Source: Gammaproteobacteria bacterium UBA2965
GTDB lineage: Bacteria; Pseudomonadota; Gammaproteobacteria; Pseudomonadales; Azotimanducaceae
Direction of reading: 5' to 3'
Length of the DNA: 22,258 bases
NCBI GenBank assembly: GCA_002348385.1
Contig: DEBD01000025.1
Location: 1-22,258 of the forward strand
Under the pieces are notes generated by a model. That model was given only the letters and a program-made list of their open reading frames with translations. It was not told the DNA's origin and ran no database searches. Shown piece after piece: positions 1-7,494 of the stretch. Both the position numbers and the translations under genes were made by a program. The first letter of the stretch is position 1, and each line of letters starts with the position of its first letter.

Positions 1-7
1 GAACAAT

Positions 8-535
8 ATGCGTGAGACGGGAGCAGTACCCAGCATGGAAGAAGTGGCCGATCGCTTGGCCATCATGGACGTGCTCGCAAAGCATAGCCGGGGCGTTGAC
101 CGCGCGGACGAGGCCATATTGAAGTCCGCTTACTGGCCGGATGCCGAGGTGGCTTACGGCGGTTTCAACGGCAATGCCCACGAGTTCTGCGAAGGGCTGC
201 CGGTTGGCATCAAGAGCTATTTCGCGACCCAGCACACCATCACCAACACCGCCATAGAGTTCGAAGGTGACGTGGCGCTGGTGGAAACCTATGTAACTGC
301 CTATCACTATCTGGCGGTGGAAGGGGGCCAGGACACGGAGATGACTTACCTGGGGCGTTATCTCGACCGCATGGAGAAGCGCGACAATACATGGAAGATC
401 ATCCATCGCCGGGTAATCATGGACTGGAACCAGAATGCTGACTGCACTGCTATCCTAGAGGGACCGCCCTTCGACGGCCTTGGGCGGGGTACGCGGGCGC
501 CTGAGGATCCTGTTTACGCTCATCTGGGGTTGTAA
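8..535 (+). CDS. SnoaL-like (NTF2-fold) protein
   Basis: A 175-residue protein with the features of the SnoaL-like/NTF2 fold family: an N-terminal helix (MEEVADRLAIMDVLAKHSRGVD), then a region ending in TQHTITNTAIEFEGDVALVETYVTAY-type strands and a C-terminal WKIIHRRVIMDW strand. Such small alpha+beta cone proteins include cyclases, isomerases, hydratases and non-catalytic lyase-like proteins. Members of this subgroup often sit in aromatic, terpenoid or steroid catabolic clusters, so a dehydratase or isomerase role is possible, but no substrate can be read. The ATG at 8 is only seven bases from the window edge and no stop separates it from the edge, so the true start could lie upstream. The in-frame ATG at 35, with a GGGAG 12 bases before it, is an alternative start that gives 166 residues. 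It converges with the P450 gene. Confidence 0.8.
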   Translation: MRETGAVPSMEEVADRLAIMDVLAKHSRGVDRADEAILKSAYWPDAEVAYGGFNGNAHEFCEGLPVGIKSYFATQHTITNTAIEFEGDVALVETYVTAYHYLAVEGGQDTEMTYLGRYLDRMEKRDNTWKIIHRRVIMDWNQNADCTAILEGPPFDGLGRGTRAPEDPVYAHLGL

Positions 536-556
536 CTCAAGCGGCCGCCCCACGGT

Positions 557-571
557 AACATTTGGAATGTT
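557..571. repeat. Perfect AT-rich inverted repeat between convergent genes
   Basis: AACATT-TGG-AATGTT is a perfect 6+3+6 inverted repeat in the 112-base gap between the SnoaL-like gene and the convergent P450 gene. The stem is AT-rich and no T-run follows it on either strand, so it does not look like a classical intrinsic terminator. It could be a protein-binding dyad or a weak bidirectional transcript end. Nothing else is recognisable in this gap. Confidence 0.4.
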
Positions 572-647
572 CCGGGTGTCAGCCTCGCGCCGGACAATGG
601 CAGCGTGCGCGCGCTCTAGCGGGCGTTGGCTTTTCGTCAGGGAGCCG

Positions 648-1907
648 CTAGTGCGGGCGTAGCCGCACCGGTACGTCTTTGATGCCCCGGATGAAGTTGT
701 TGGGCAGCCGCTCGACGTCGCCCACCACTTCCACCGTGTGGAAGCGTTTGATGATCTCTTCCCACAGAATGCGCAACTGCAGCTCGGCCAGCCGGTTGCC
801 CATGCAGCGGTGTACGCCGAACCCGAAGGCAACGTGCGCTCGGGCGTTGGGCCGGTCGATGATGAGGTTGTCCGGGTTGTCGAACACGCCCTCGTCCCGG
901 TTGCCCGACAGGTACCACATTACCACCTTGTCGCCCTTGCGGATCTGCTTGCCCCCGAGTTCGTAGTCTTGCAGGGCAGTGCGACGCATGTGAATGACCG
1001 GCGTCTGCCAGCGGATCATCTCGGCCACCATATTGGGAATGAGCCCCGGATTGTCGCGCAGCTTCTGATACTCGTCGGGGAACTGGTTGAGCGCTATGAC
1101 GCCGCCGCTGATGCTGTTACGCGTGGTGTCGTTGCCGCCTACGATGAGCAGCAGGATGTTGCCCAGAAACTGCTCGGGGGTTTCGTTCAGGCGCGCGGTC
1201 GTTTCGTTGTGCTGCAGCATTGAGATGAGGTCGAACTTTGGCGGCTGGCCGGCTTTGGAGTTCCACAGTTGGTAGAACGCGCCAGCTGCCTGCATCAACT
1301 CGTCGTAGCGCTTCTGCAGATCGATGCTGTCGTCGCCGGTTACTTCCGGCACGGCGGTGGTCAGGTCCGACCAGTAGACCAGCTTGTGCCGCTCTTCGTA
1401 AGGAAAGTCGAACAGGGTGGCGAGCATTCGGGCGGTGAGCTCGATGGAAACTTCCTGCACCCAGTTGAACGTTTCGCCCACGGGTAGATTTTCCAGGATG
1501 TCCACGGCGCGCTCACGAATCAGTGGTTCCAACTCCACTAGGTTCCTGGGTGCTACCGTAGGTGCTACCGCCATGCGCTGGGGCATGTGCTCGGGCTCGT
1601 CCATGGTGATGAAGCTCTGGCCTTGCACCTGGCCCTCCTCGGTCGGGGGGTCGGCAATAGCGATTCCGCCGAATTCGGAGGAGGACGAAAATGCGGTGTT
1701 CTGCGTGTCGACTTCCTTGATGAGATCGTGGCTGCACACGGACCAGAACGGACCGTTCACGCTGTCGGCGAGGTAGTGAACGGGCGCCTCGTTGCGCAGT
1801 CGGGCAAACCAGGGTTGCCAGGTGTCGTTCTTGAACAGCTCCGGGCGGCTGACGTCTATGGCGTCCAGTGGCAGGTCATCTACACCCGCGGATTCTGCAC
1901 TGTCCAT
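648..1907 (-). CDS. Cytochrome P450, CYP153-like
   Basis: A soluble 419-residue bacterial P450. Visible landmarks are the I-helix oxygen-activation motif GGNDTT (257-262), the ExxR pair E296/R299 in AEMIRWQTP, and the heme-binding loop FGFGVHRCMG with ligand Cys368. The segments GNDTTRNSISGGVIALNQFP, MRRTAL, KGDKVVMWYLSGNRD and HRCMGNRLAELQLRILWEE are characteristic of CYP153, a family that hydroxylates terminal carbons of alkanes, fatty acids or terpenes using a ferredoxin and a reductase. No such partners are encoded nearby. The ATG at 1907 is chosen because CAGGAG lies about 7 bases upstream and the protein begins as the family does; a longer reading adds 47 unlikely residues. It is the last gene of a leftward SDR-LLM-P450 series, 186 bases after the LLM gene, so it may also have its own promoter. 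The family call is by recognition; the substrate is unknown. Confidence 0.9.
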   Translation of the reverse strand: MDSAESAGVDDLPLDAIDVSRPELFKNDTWQPWFARLRNEAPVHYLADSVNGPFWSVCSHDLIKEVDTQNTAFSSSSEFGGIAIADPPTEEGQVQGQSFITMDEPEHMPQRMAVAPTVAPRNLVELEPLIRERAVDILENLPVGETFNWVQEVSIELTARMLATLFDFPYEERHKLVYWSDLTTAVPEVTGDDSIDLQKRYDELMQAAGAFYQLWNSKAGQPPKFDLISMLQHNETTARLNETPEQFLGNILLLIVGGNDTTRNSISGGVIALNQFPDEYQKLRDNPGLIPNMVAEMIRWQTPVIHMRRTALQDYELGGKQIRKGDKVVMWYLSGNRDEGVFDNPDNLIIDRPNARAHVAFGFGVHRCMGNRLAELQLRILWEEIIKRFHTVEVVGDVERLPNNFIRGIKDVPVRLRPH

Positions 1908-1997
1908 TACATGCTCCTGATAGTCGGTCCGATGGGGTCGATGTCGCCAAGAGGCGTAAGCGAGTCTACCAAAATGGGAAAATTTGAAGCGCGGCCG

Positions 1998-2029
1998 GGC
2001 TGGGAGGGAGGGGAGGGAGGTGCCCAGCC
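1998..2029 (+). other. G-quadruplex motif inside a GC stem-loop, upstream of the P450
   Basis: The top strand carries four G-runs (2002-2004, 2006-2008, 2010-2013, 2015-2017) separated by single A residues, which fits the G3+N1 quadruplex pattern. They lie between GGCTGGG (1998-2004) and its exact complement CCCAGCC (2023-2029). The element is about 95 bases upstream of the P450 start, and the G-rich strand is the template for that gene. Two structures, hairpin or quadruplex, compete for the same first G-run. Confidence 0.5.
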
Positions 2030-2037
2030 GTGCTTCA

Positions 2038-2050
2038 GGTGTGCACATTA
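2038..2050 (-). promoter_or_regulatory. Weak relative of the shared operator motif, upstream of the P450
   Basis: Read on the minus strand this is TAATGTGCACACC, which matches TAACGTGTGCACC of the site at 9681-9697 at 10 of 13 positions. It lies in the 186-base gap between the LLM gene and the P450 gene, where an internal promoter would be expected. The ATAAC core is imperfect, so this is only a candidate. Confidence 0.25.
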
Positions 2051-2093
2051 CGGGATCAATTGTGAAATTCGCGTGAACTCCACACTCCGGTGA

Positions 2094-2954
2094 TCAAACG
2101 GCGTCCGCCAGTGCCGCCAATTGGTCGATCCGCGCTTTTACCCCGTCTGAGTCGTTGGCCAGCAGCATGGGCACCAGCCGATCCACGCCGATGTCCTGAA
2201 ACTCTTTCACGGTGTCTGCGTTGGCGTCGGCGGGCATGACGATGATTTCGAACCCGTCGCGGGACCGGCCCGCTGCGTCCAGAGCGGCTTTCACGCCAGC
2301 AACCGCAGTGGCTGTCTGTTCAGGATTGGTGCCGAAGCCCAGCCAACCCTGGCCGAATCGCGCGGTGCGCTGCATGGCAGCTGGGCTGTAGCCGCCGATG
2401 ATGAGTGGTATGTGGGGGCTCTGAATCGGCTTCGGATCCAGCTTGGCAGCTTTGAGCTGAATGTGTTCTCCGTCGTATGTGACCTCGCGCCGGGTCCACA
2501 ACTGAATCATGGCGTCGAGCATCTCGTCGCAGCGCGCGCCCCGGGTGGCAAAGTCGTAGCCGCATGCCGCTACTTCTTCCTTGCACCACCCCACGCCCAC
2601 GCCGAGATCCACGCGCCCTCCGCTGAGGTAATCCAGGGTGGCGAACTCGTCTGCGGTGTAGATGAGGTTGCGCTGGGGCAGGAGGGTAATGCCGGTGCCG
2701 AAGCGGATTTTGCTGGTCACACTGGCCAGGTAGCTGAACAGCACCACGGTGTTGGGTAGCCCAGAGCCTTCCGGAATTGGCAGCTTGCCGTCCGGCGTGC
2801 CCGGATAGCCCACCTCCATCTCGTCGAACAGCACGACGTGCTCGCCGAGCCAGATGGAGTCGAGACCGGCCGCTTCAACCCCCTTGCCGAGCTCGATGAT
2901 CAGCTCTGGGCTCGCGATGGGGGTGGCGATGGATGCGAATGTGCCTATCTTCAT
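2094..2954 (-). CDS. LLM-class flavin oxidoreductase (TIGR03619-like)
   Basis: A 286-residue luciferase-like monooxygenase with a TIM-barrel fold. It shows the family pattern: MKIGTFASIATPIASPE at the start, DSIWLGEHVV, a long loop with YPGTPDGKLPIPEG, then IRFGTGITLLPQRNL, LSGGRVDLGVGVGWCKEE and PHIPLIIGGYSPAAMQRTARFGQGWLGF. This matches the subgroup often annotated as F420-dependent, although in Pseudomonadota many members probably use reduced FMN. It would oxygenate or oxidise a small organic substrate. The ATG at 2954 is preceded by AGAGGA at good spacing; the upstream 23-residue extension is proline- and charge-rich and unlikely to be translated. It lies 65 bases after the SDR gene on the same strand, in a likely operon with that SDR and the P450. 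Confidence 0.88.
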   Translation of the reverse strand: MKIGTFASIATPIASPELIIELGKGVEAAGLDSIWLGEHVVLFDEMEVGYPGTPDGKLPIPEGSGLPNTVVLFSYLASVTSKIRFGTGITLLPQRNLIYTADEFATLDYLSGGRVDLGVGVGWCKEEVAACGYDFATRGARCDEMLDAMIQLWTRREVTYDGEHIQLKAAKLDPKPIQSPHIPLIIGGYSPAAMQRTARFGQGWLGFGTNPEQTATAVAGVKAALDAAGRSRDGFEIIVMPADANADTVKEFQDIGVDRLVPMLLANDSDGVKARIDQLAALADAV

Positions 2955-3019
2955 GGCGTCCTCTTGTTCATCTGGTTTGCGGATGGTTTTCGCAGCCGCA
3001 GCCGGCGGCTGATCGGGTG

Positions 3020-3817
3020 TCATTCGGGCGGAGAACCTTCCAGTGGTGGCCTGCCCCAGGGGATGTTGATTCTATCGACCAGCGCGTTCGGCAGACAATG
3101 CAGCACGCGGCCGATGAGCCGAATCTGCCAGGGGAACGTAATCCTGCCTTTGTTTCGTGCCAATCCTTTCGCGATGATTTCTGCCGCTTTCTCCGAGGTC
3201 ACCATGAACGGCATGGGAGAGGTGTTGTATTGGTTCAGCGGCGTATCCACGTAGCCGGGACAGATGACGCTCACCCGCACGCCCATGTGGCGCAGGGCGC
3301 CGCGCAGGCTCTGGCCGTATAGGCGCGCCGTGCCTTTGGAATAGGAGTAGGCGGGCGAGCGCGCCACCCCTACGTAGCCCATGATGGAGCTCATGATGGC
3401 GATCTGGCCATCTGTGACCGGCTGGCCCCGTTTTGCCATGCATGCCACGGCCGGGTGCACCACGTTGAGGATGCCGCCCACGTTGATGGCGAAGGAGTCC
3501 ATGGCAGCCTCATGCAGACCGTCAACCGAGGTGGCGCCCAGGGCGATCCCGGCGTTGGCCACCACCAGGTTCAAGGGCGCGGTGGCGTCAGACCCTTCCA
3601 CCCAGGCCCGCATCGCCTCGGCATCGGCAACGTCACTGGGATGTGCGTGCGCCTCTGCCCCGCGGGCGCGACAGTCGGCGGCAACGGCTTCCAGCCGCTG
3701 CGCGTCGCGGCCGCCCAGAAACAGCGTGACACCGGCCTGGGCGTAGTGGCGAGCCAGGGCTGCGCCGATACCGCTGGAAGCCCCGGTGATGAGGATGGAT
3801 TTGGGTGGGGGAGGCAT
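3020..3817 (-). CDS. Classical short-chain dehydrogenase/reductase
   Basis: A 265-residue SDR with all classical landmarks: cofactor motif TGASSGIG (11-18), NAG (88-90), catalytic Ser in IMSSIMG (143/144) and the YSYSK catalytic motif (Tyr157, Lys161). The GGRD after the second strand favours NADP(H). The C-terminal tail (MVTSEKAAEIIAKGLARNKGRITFPW...LPNALVDRI) is typical of SDRs that act on hydrophobic alcohols or ketones and may bring the protein close to the membrane. The chosen ATG at 3817 starts directly before the first beta strand; its ribosome-binding site is weak (GGCGGG). It is the first gene of the leftward SDR-LLM-P450 operon, and the shared motif at 3853-3869 lies 35 bases upstream. 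Confidence 0.9.
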   Translation of the reverse strand: MPPPPKSILITGASSGIGAALARHYAQAGVTLFLGGRDAQRLEAVAADCRARGAEAHAHPSDVADAEAMRAWVEGSDATAPLNLVVANAGIALGATSVDGLHEAAMDSFAINVGGILNVVHPAVACMAKRGQPVTDGQIAIMSSIMGYVGVARSPAYSYSKGTARLYGQSLRGALRHMGVRVSVICPGYVDTPLNQYNTSPMPFMVTSEKAAEIIAKGLARNKGRITFPWQIRLIGRVLHCLPNALVDRINIPWGRPPLEGSPPE

Positions 3818-3833
3818 GGTGACCCGCCGCAGA

Positions 3834-3861
3834 TTGTTATTTTTGAGCGTAAAAGTATAAC
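3834..3861 (+). promoter_or_regulatory. Possible sigma70-type promoter for the SDR-Rieske operon
   Basis: TTGTTA at 3834-3839 and TATAAC at 3856-3861 are separated by 16 bases. This is a plausible -35/-10 pair pointing to the atypical SDR gene, and its -10 box is part of the shared motif, so a bound protein would block it. The other copies of the motif lack a good -35 box at this distance. Confidence 0.4.
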
Positions 3862-3869
3862 ATGTGTAC
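3853..3869 (+). promoter_or_regulatory. Shared operator-like motif, copy a (SDR | SDR-Rieske)
   Basis: AAGTATAACATGTGTAC lies between the divergent SDR-LLM-P450 and SDR-Rieske operons, 35 and 21 bases from their starts. It centres on the palindrome ACATGT and has A-rich and T-rich arms (AAAA at 3851, TTTT after 3870). Four other divergent gaps in the window carry the same core. Confidence 0.6.
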
Positions 3870-3890
3870 GTTTTTCGGAGGAGAGCATTC

Positions 3891-4679
3891 GTGGATTTGG
3901 GAATTCGAGGCCGTAAGGCCATCGTGAATGGCGGCAGCGCTGGTATGGGCCGCGGCAGCGTGCTGGCTCTGGCCCGTGAAGGGGCGGAAGTTTATGTGTC
4001 GGCGCGCGGCGAGGAACGCCTGGTTAGCGCCTGCGAGGAAATCACGCGAGAAACTGGCGCCAGCGTTACGCCGGTGGTTGCAGACCACAGCACCGACGAA
4101 GGACGCGAGAAGATTCTGAGTGCTTGCCCGGAACCGGACATTCTTGTCGGCACCTGCGCGCCGCCCGAAACTACCGGAGACTATCGGGCCATTACCGTTG
4201 ATGATTGGAAGGCCAATCTGGATGTTACGTTGTTGAGCCCCGTACAGTTCATGCAGGCCACCATCGACGGCATGGTGGAGCGCGGTTGGGGTCGCATCGT
4301 AAACATCGCTACCGGTGCGGCTAAGTACCCCACGCAGATTCGAATCCTTTCTGGCGCGCCGCGTGCGGCGCTGGTGAATTACACCGTGGCGGTGTCCAAG
4401 ATCGTCGCCAAGCACAATGTGATGATCAACAACATCCTGCCTGGAATGCACCATACCGCGGCCATCCATGACCGTTACACGGCGCTGGCGGAGCAGAACG
4501 GCACCACCTACGAAGAAGAAGTGCAGAAGTTTGTTAAGGCGTGGCGGATTCCAGCGGGCAAGTTCGGCGATGCCGATGACGTGGGTGCTTTCGTGGCCCT
4601 GTTCTGCAGCGAGTATGCGAATTTCCTGACCGGACAAAGCCTGGTGATAGACGGTGGCATCACCAATTCAACGTTCTAG
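3891..4679 (+). CDS. Atypical SDR lacking the YxxxK motif
   Basis: A 262-residue Rossmann-fold SDR. The nucleotide-binding loop is NGGSAGMG (13-20) after the MDLGIRGRKAIV start typical of this subgroup, and the C-terminal FLTGQSLVIDGG is normal for the family. The catalytic Tyr-x3-Lys is missing: the matching segment reads SGAPR (Ser154...Arg158) in RILSGAPRAALVNYT. A Ser/Asn-x3-Arg pattern recurs in a known divergent SDR subgroup, so this is probably not a recent lesion, but the chemistry may differ from ordinary alcohol oxidation. The start is GTG at 3891, set by the strong GGAGGAGAG just upstream; an upstream ATG at 3864 would run through the operator. It is followed after 11 bases by the Rieske gene, so the two are almost certainly co-transcribed. 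Confidence 0.88.
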   Translation: MDLGIRGRKAIVNGGSAGMGRGSVLALAREGAEVYVSARGEERLVSACEEITRETGASVTPVVADHSTDEGREKILSACPEPDILVGTCAPPETTGDYRAITVDDWKANLDVTLLSPVQFMQATIDGMVERGWGRIVNIATGAAKYPTQIRILSGAPRAALVNYTVAVSKIVAKHNVMINNILPGMHHTAAIHDRYTALAEQNGTTYEEEVQKFVKAWRIPAGKFGDADDVGAFVALFCSEYANFLTGQSLVIDGGITNSTF

Positions 4680-4690
4680 AGGAATGACCC

Positions 4691-6040
4691 ATGGCTGAAC
4701 CCATTCGATCATCCGAGCTACCCGATTGGCCCGAGCAGGAGCTGCGCGGTCACCGCATAGAGGGCTACCGGTACACCTCCAAGGAGTTCATGGACCTGGA
4801 GATGGAGCACATGTGGACCAAGGTCTGGTTGCTGCTGGGCAGGGAAGCGGAGATTCCCAACCCGGGCGATTGGCAGCGTGAAGACGTGGGCCCCGAATCC
4901 ATTCTCATGGTTCGCCAGGACGACGGCTCCATCAAAGCCTTCTACAACATCTGCCAGCACCGCGGTAACCGGCTGGTTTCCGAAGAGAAGGGCAGCGTGG
5001 GTCGATTTGTTTGCAAGTACCACGCGTGGGCGTTTCAGCGCGACGGCGAGTTGGTATATGCCCAGGATGCGGAGAATTTCCCGGAGGGAAACCCTTGCGG
5101 CAAGGTCAACCTGATCGAGGTCCCGTGCGATACGTTTGCGGGGTTTATCTGGGTCAACATGGATCCTGACTGCGGCAGCCTGCGCGATTACCTGGGCCCC
5201 ATCTGGGACGATTGGGGGCGCTACGAGATCCACAAGTGGAAGCGTTACGAGGCGCTCACTACGGTGGCGCCGTGCAATTGGAAGGTGGTGCTGGACAACT
5301 TCAACGAGTCTTATCACGTTCCCACGGTACATCGTCCCCGGGGCACGCCGGAGGAACGCAAGCGCATGCATTCCGGTGTGGACACCCGTTACCAGAACAC
5401 CCGCTTCGATCTCTCCAACGAGGGCCACAACCGGATGATCATGCCGGGTGGCTATGCGGGAGCCACCATGAACAGCGAGGGGGTGATCGGCGAGCCGCTG
5501 GCCAGCGTGATGCGCGAGTGGGAACTCGACCCCATGGACTTCACCAATCGCGGTGAGGAAACCCGCGCTGCGCTACAGAAGGCCAAGCGGGAAGTAGGCG
5601 CCAAGCGCGGCTACACCCACTACGCGAAGTTGGCCGACGAGATGCTCACCGACGCTTTTCACTACACGCTGTTTCCTAACTTCGCCGTGTCGCTGTGGTC
5701 CGACGGGTTCCACTTTCTGCGCGCGCGCCCGCATCCCACCGATCCCGAGCAATGCGTGTTCGATAACTGGTGGTATCACAGCCAGCCGGAAGGTGAGACG
5801 GCTCCGGTACGTACCACGGTTCGTATCGTGCCCCGGGACACTGAGGTGGAACACGAGGTGTTCGAGTTCGGTGAAAAGAGCATGGGCCGCACCATCGATC
5901 AGGATCTGGAGATCTTTCCTGAGCAGCAGGCGGGCTTTCGCTCGCGTGGTTTCAGGGGCGTTTACCTGTCGGCACAGGAATTTCGCATCCGGCGCTACCA
6001 CGAACTGATCGATGACTACATCGAGCAGCGCAAGCCCTAA
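4691..6040 (+). CDS. Rieske ring-hydroxylating oxygenase, alpha subunit
   Basis: A 449-residue oxygenase component. The N-terminal Rieske [2Fe-2S] domain shows CQHRG (Cys88, His90) and CKYHAW (Cys108, His111). The catalytic domain has DNFNESYHVPTVH (202-214), giving mononuclear iron ligands His209 and His214; Asp405 in QDLEIFPEQQ is the probable third ligand. The length fits the alpha-subunit family. These enzymes hydroxylate or demethylate aromatic, terpenoid, steroid or quaternary-amine substrates and need an electron-transfer reductase, which is not encoded here; no beta subunit is seen either, so it would be an alpha-only type. The start ATG has AGAGGAA upstream. It is second in the SDR-Rieske operon. 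The substrate cannot be read from sequence. Confidence 0.92.
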   Translation: MAEPIRSSELPDWPEQELRGHRIEGYRYTSKEFMDLEMEHMWTKVWLLLGREAEIPNPGDWQREDVGPESILMVRQDDGSIKAFYNICQHRGNRLVSEEKGSVGRFVCKYHAWAFQRDGELVYAQDAENFPEGNPCGKVNLIEVPCDTFAGFIWVNMDPDCGSLRDYLGPIWDDWGRYEIHKWKRYEALTTVAPCNWKVVLDNFNESYHVPTVHRPRGTPEERKRMHSGVDTRYQNTRFDLSNEGHNRMIMPGGYAGATMNSEGVIGEPLASVMREWELDPMDFTNRGEETRAALQKAKREVGAKRGYTHYAKLADEMLTDAFHYTLFPNFAVSLWSDGFHFLRARPHPTDPEQCVFDNWWYHSQPEGETAPVRTTVRIVPRDTEVEHEVFEFGEKSMGRTIDQDLEIFPEQQAGFRSRGFRGVYLSAQEFRIRRYHELIDDYIEQRKP

Positions 6041-6041
6041 C

Positions 6042-6086
6042 AGTCCGCAACCGCGGCGCGGCAGCAGCGCTAGCCCGCCGCGGACT
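6042..6086. terminator. GC-rich inverted repeat between convergent genes
   Basis: AGTCCGC (6042-6048) pairs exactly with GCGGACT (6080-6086), and inner GC-rich bases can extend the pairing with a bulge. It spans the gap between the Rieske gene and the convergent MFS carrier and includes the last codons of the carrier. No T-run follows on either strand, so it is at best a partial bidirectional terminator. Confidence 0.35.
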
Positions 6087-7455
6087 CCTGTGCCGTTAGA
6101 TCTGTACCCCGACGTTCGTTACGCCGGGTGAGTGCAGCGCGCAGCCGGTTCAGCCGATGCGAAGACAGCGGGTAGCGCCAGATCACCAGCACCGCGGCGC
6201 CGTACAGGATCGTGGGTATCACCACCGTATTGAGCCGCAGCGCCAGCAACTCGTCCGGCCCGTTGGTGCCGTTGGGGTCGAAACCAAACATGGCTACGGT
6301 GGGCAAGGCCAGCCCCACGGCGATGGCTTGGAACATCTTGGTTCCCAGCGACCAGGTGGCCATGTAAGAGCCCGCGACGTGGGTGCCGGTGCGCATGGAA
6401 GCCACATCGATCACGTCCGCCTTCATGGAGAGCGAAATGGCCGCGAAGTTGCCCCCCGCGACGCCGTACAGGGCGAGTACGCCCAGCATGCCCCAGACAT
6501 CGCCGGGACCGAGCAGGAGATACAGGGGGCTGGCCAGGCAGTAGATGGTGGCGCCGATCATCCAGGTCTGCTTTTTGCCGATGCGGTACGAGAGTTTCAT
6601 CCACATCCCTAAGGACAACAGCTGCATCACGTAGTGACCGAGCAGAATCGCCTGGATGTTCTCCTCGATCTCCACCACGTACACGGCCAGCAGCATGAAC
6701 ATGGAGCCGGCCCAGGTGGTACCCATGGACAACATGAGAAACCCGGTAAACAGCAGCATAAACGTACCGTTTTTAAACATCTGCTTGCTGCTGATGAGAA
6801 AGTTGGCCTGGCTCGAGCGATGCTTCACGGCTTCGGGAACTTTCCACAGCGCGATCAAGGTGAGCACGGGCAGCAGCACCAGGGCCATGAAACCGACGAT
6901 GGTCAATCCTTCCGCCGGCACCGATCCGTAGCCAAACAATTCTCCCGAGACGGTGGGGATGAACAGCACGCTGACGTTGCCCAGATAACCGAAGAATTGC
7001 CGCCACCCGGTAATCCGGGTGCGCTCGTTGTAGTCGTCGGACATCTCCGCGCCCCAGGCGAAGTAAGGGATGTTCACCATGGTCCAGCCGAGCCACAGCA
7101 GCATGGACCAGATCAGCAGGTGCCAGTTGTCCACGCTGCCCGATGGGGCGAACAGCTGCCAGGCAGAGATCGTCATTACCAGCGCTCCCGCGGCGAGCCA
7201 GGGTTTGCGCTTGCCGAAGCGGGTATTGGTGCGGTCGCTCAGGTAGCCGATAAGCGGGTCGGTGATTACGTCGCTGATCCGGGCGAGCATGAGGATCAGG
7301 CCGATATCAGTGAGGTCCAGGCCCAGGTTGCGAGAATAGACCAGTGGTATGTACAGCGATACCGGGATGGCGGCCAGGTACACGGCGTAGTCGGGCAGCC
7401 CGAAGTACAGCAGCGTCGAGGTCTTCATCCGTTCGCTGGGCGCTTGATTCGCCAA
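6070..7455 (-). CDS. MFS carrier, GPH (sugar:cation symporter-like) family
   Basis: A 461-residue inner-membrane carrier with about 12 hydrophobic segments. The first loops carry DPLIGYLSDRTNTRFGKRKPW, the signature of the glycoside-pentoside-hexuronide:cation symporter group (MelB-like, MFS_2). NIPYFAWGAEMSDDYNERTRITGWRQ and SMKADVIDVASMRTG are further group motifs. In catabolic clusters such carriers often take up non-sugar compounds, so a sugar substrate should not be assumed. TTG at 7455 is chosen because GGGAGGAG sits five bases before it; GTG at 7473 lies upstream of that site and ATG at 7428 is downstream without a good site. It is divergent from the NMO-like gene, with shared motif copy b between them, and is related to, but clearly more distant than, the two carriers at 15879-18642. 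Confidence 0.88.
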   Translation of the reverse strand: MANQAPSERMKTSTLLYFGLPDYAVYLAAIPVSLYIPLVYSRNLGLDLTDIGLILMLARISDVITDPLIGYLSDRTNTRFGKRKPWLAAGALVMTISAWQLFAPSGSVDNWHLLIWSMLLWLGWTMVNIPYFAWGAEMSDDYNERTRITGWRQFFGYLGNVSVLFIPTVSGELFGYGSVPAEGLTIVGFMALVLLPVLTLIALWKVPEAVKHRSSQANFLISSKQMFKNGTFMLLFTGFLMLSMGTTWAGSMFMLLAVYVVEIEENIQAILLGHYVMQLLSLGMWMKLSYRIGKKQTWMIGATIYCLASPLYLLLGPGDVWGMLGVLALYGVAGGNFAAISLSMKADVIDVASMRTGTHVAGSYMATWSLGTKMFQAIAVGLALPTVAMFGFDPNGTNGPDELLALRLNTVVIPTILYGAAVLVIWRYPLSSHRLNRLRAALTRRNERRGTDLTAQESAAG

Positions 7456-7494
7456 AGTCTCCTCCCGTGGCACCCATAGCGTTTCGCCACCGAT

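Noticed and set aside
3853..3869. The shared motif as an ordinary -10 promoter box only
   Set aside because: TATAAC fits a -10 box, and copy a has a possible -35 box, but the other copies lack one at the right distance and similarity extends well beyond six bases, so a regulator site explains more.
3837..4637. Minus-strand open frame (266 codons) opposite the atypical SDR
   Set aside because: Antisense shadow of the SDR coding sequence, with no recognisable domain.
6634..7479. Plus-strand open frame (281 codons) opposite the first MFS gene
   Set aside because: Rich in His, Gln and Gly as expected for the complement of membrane-protein codons, with no motif and no start site.
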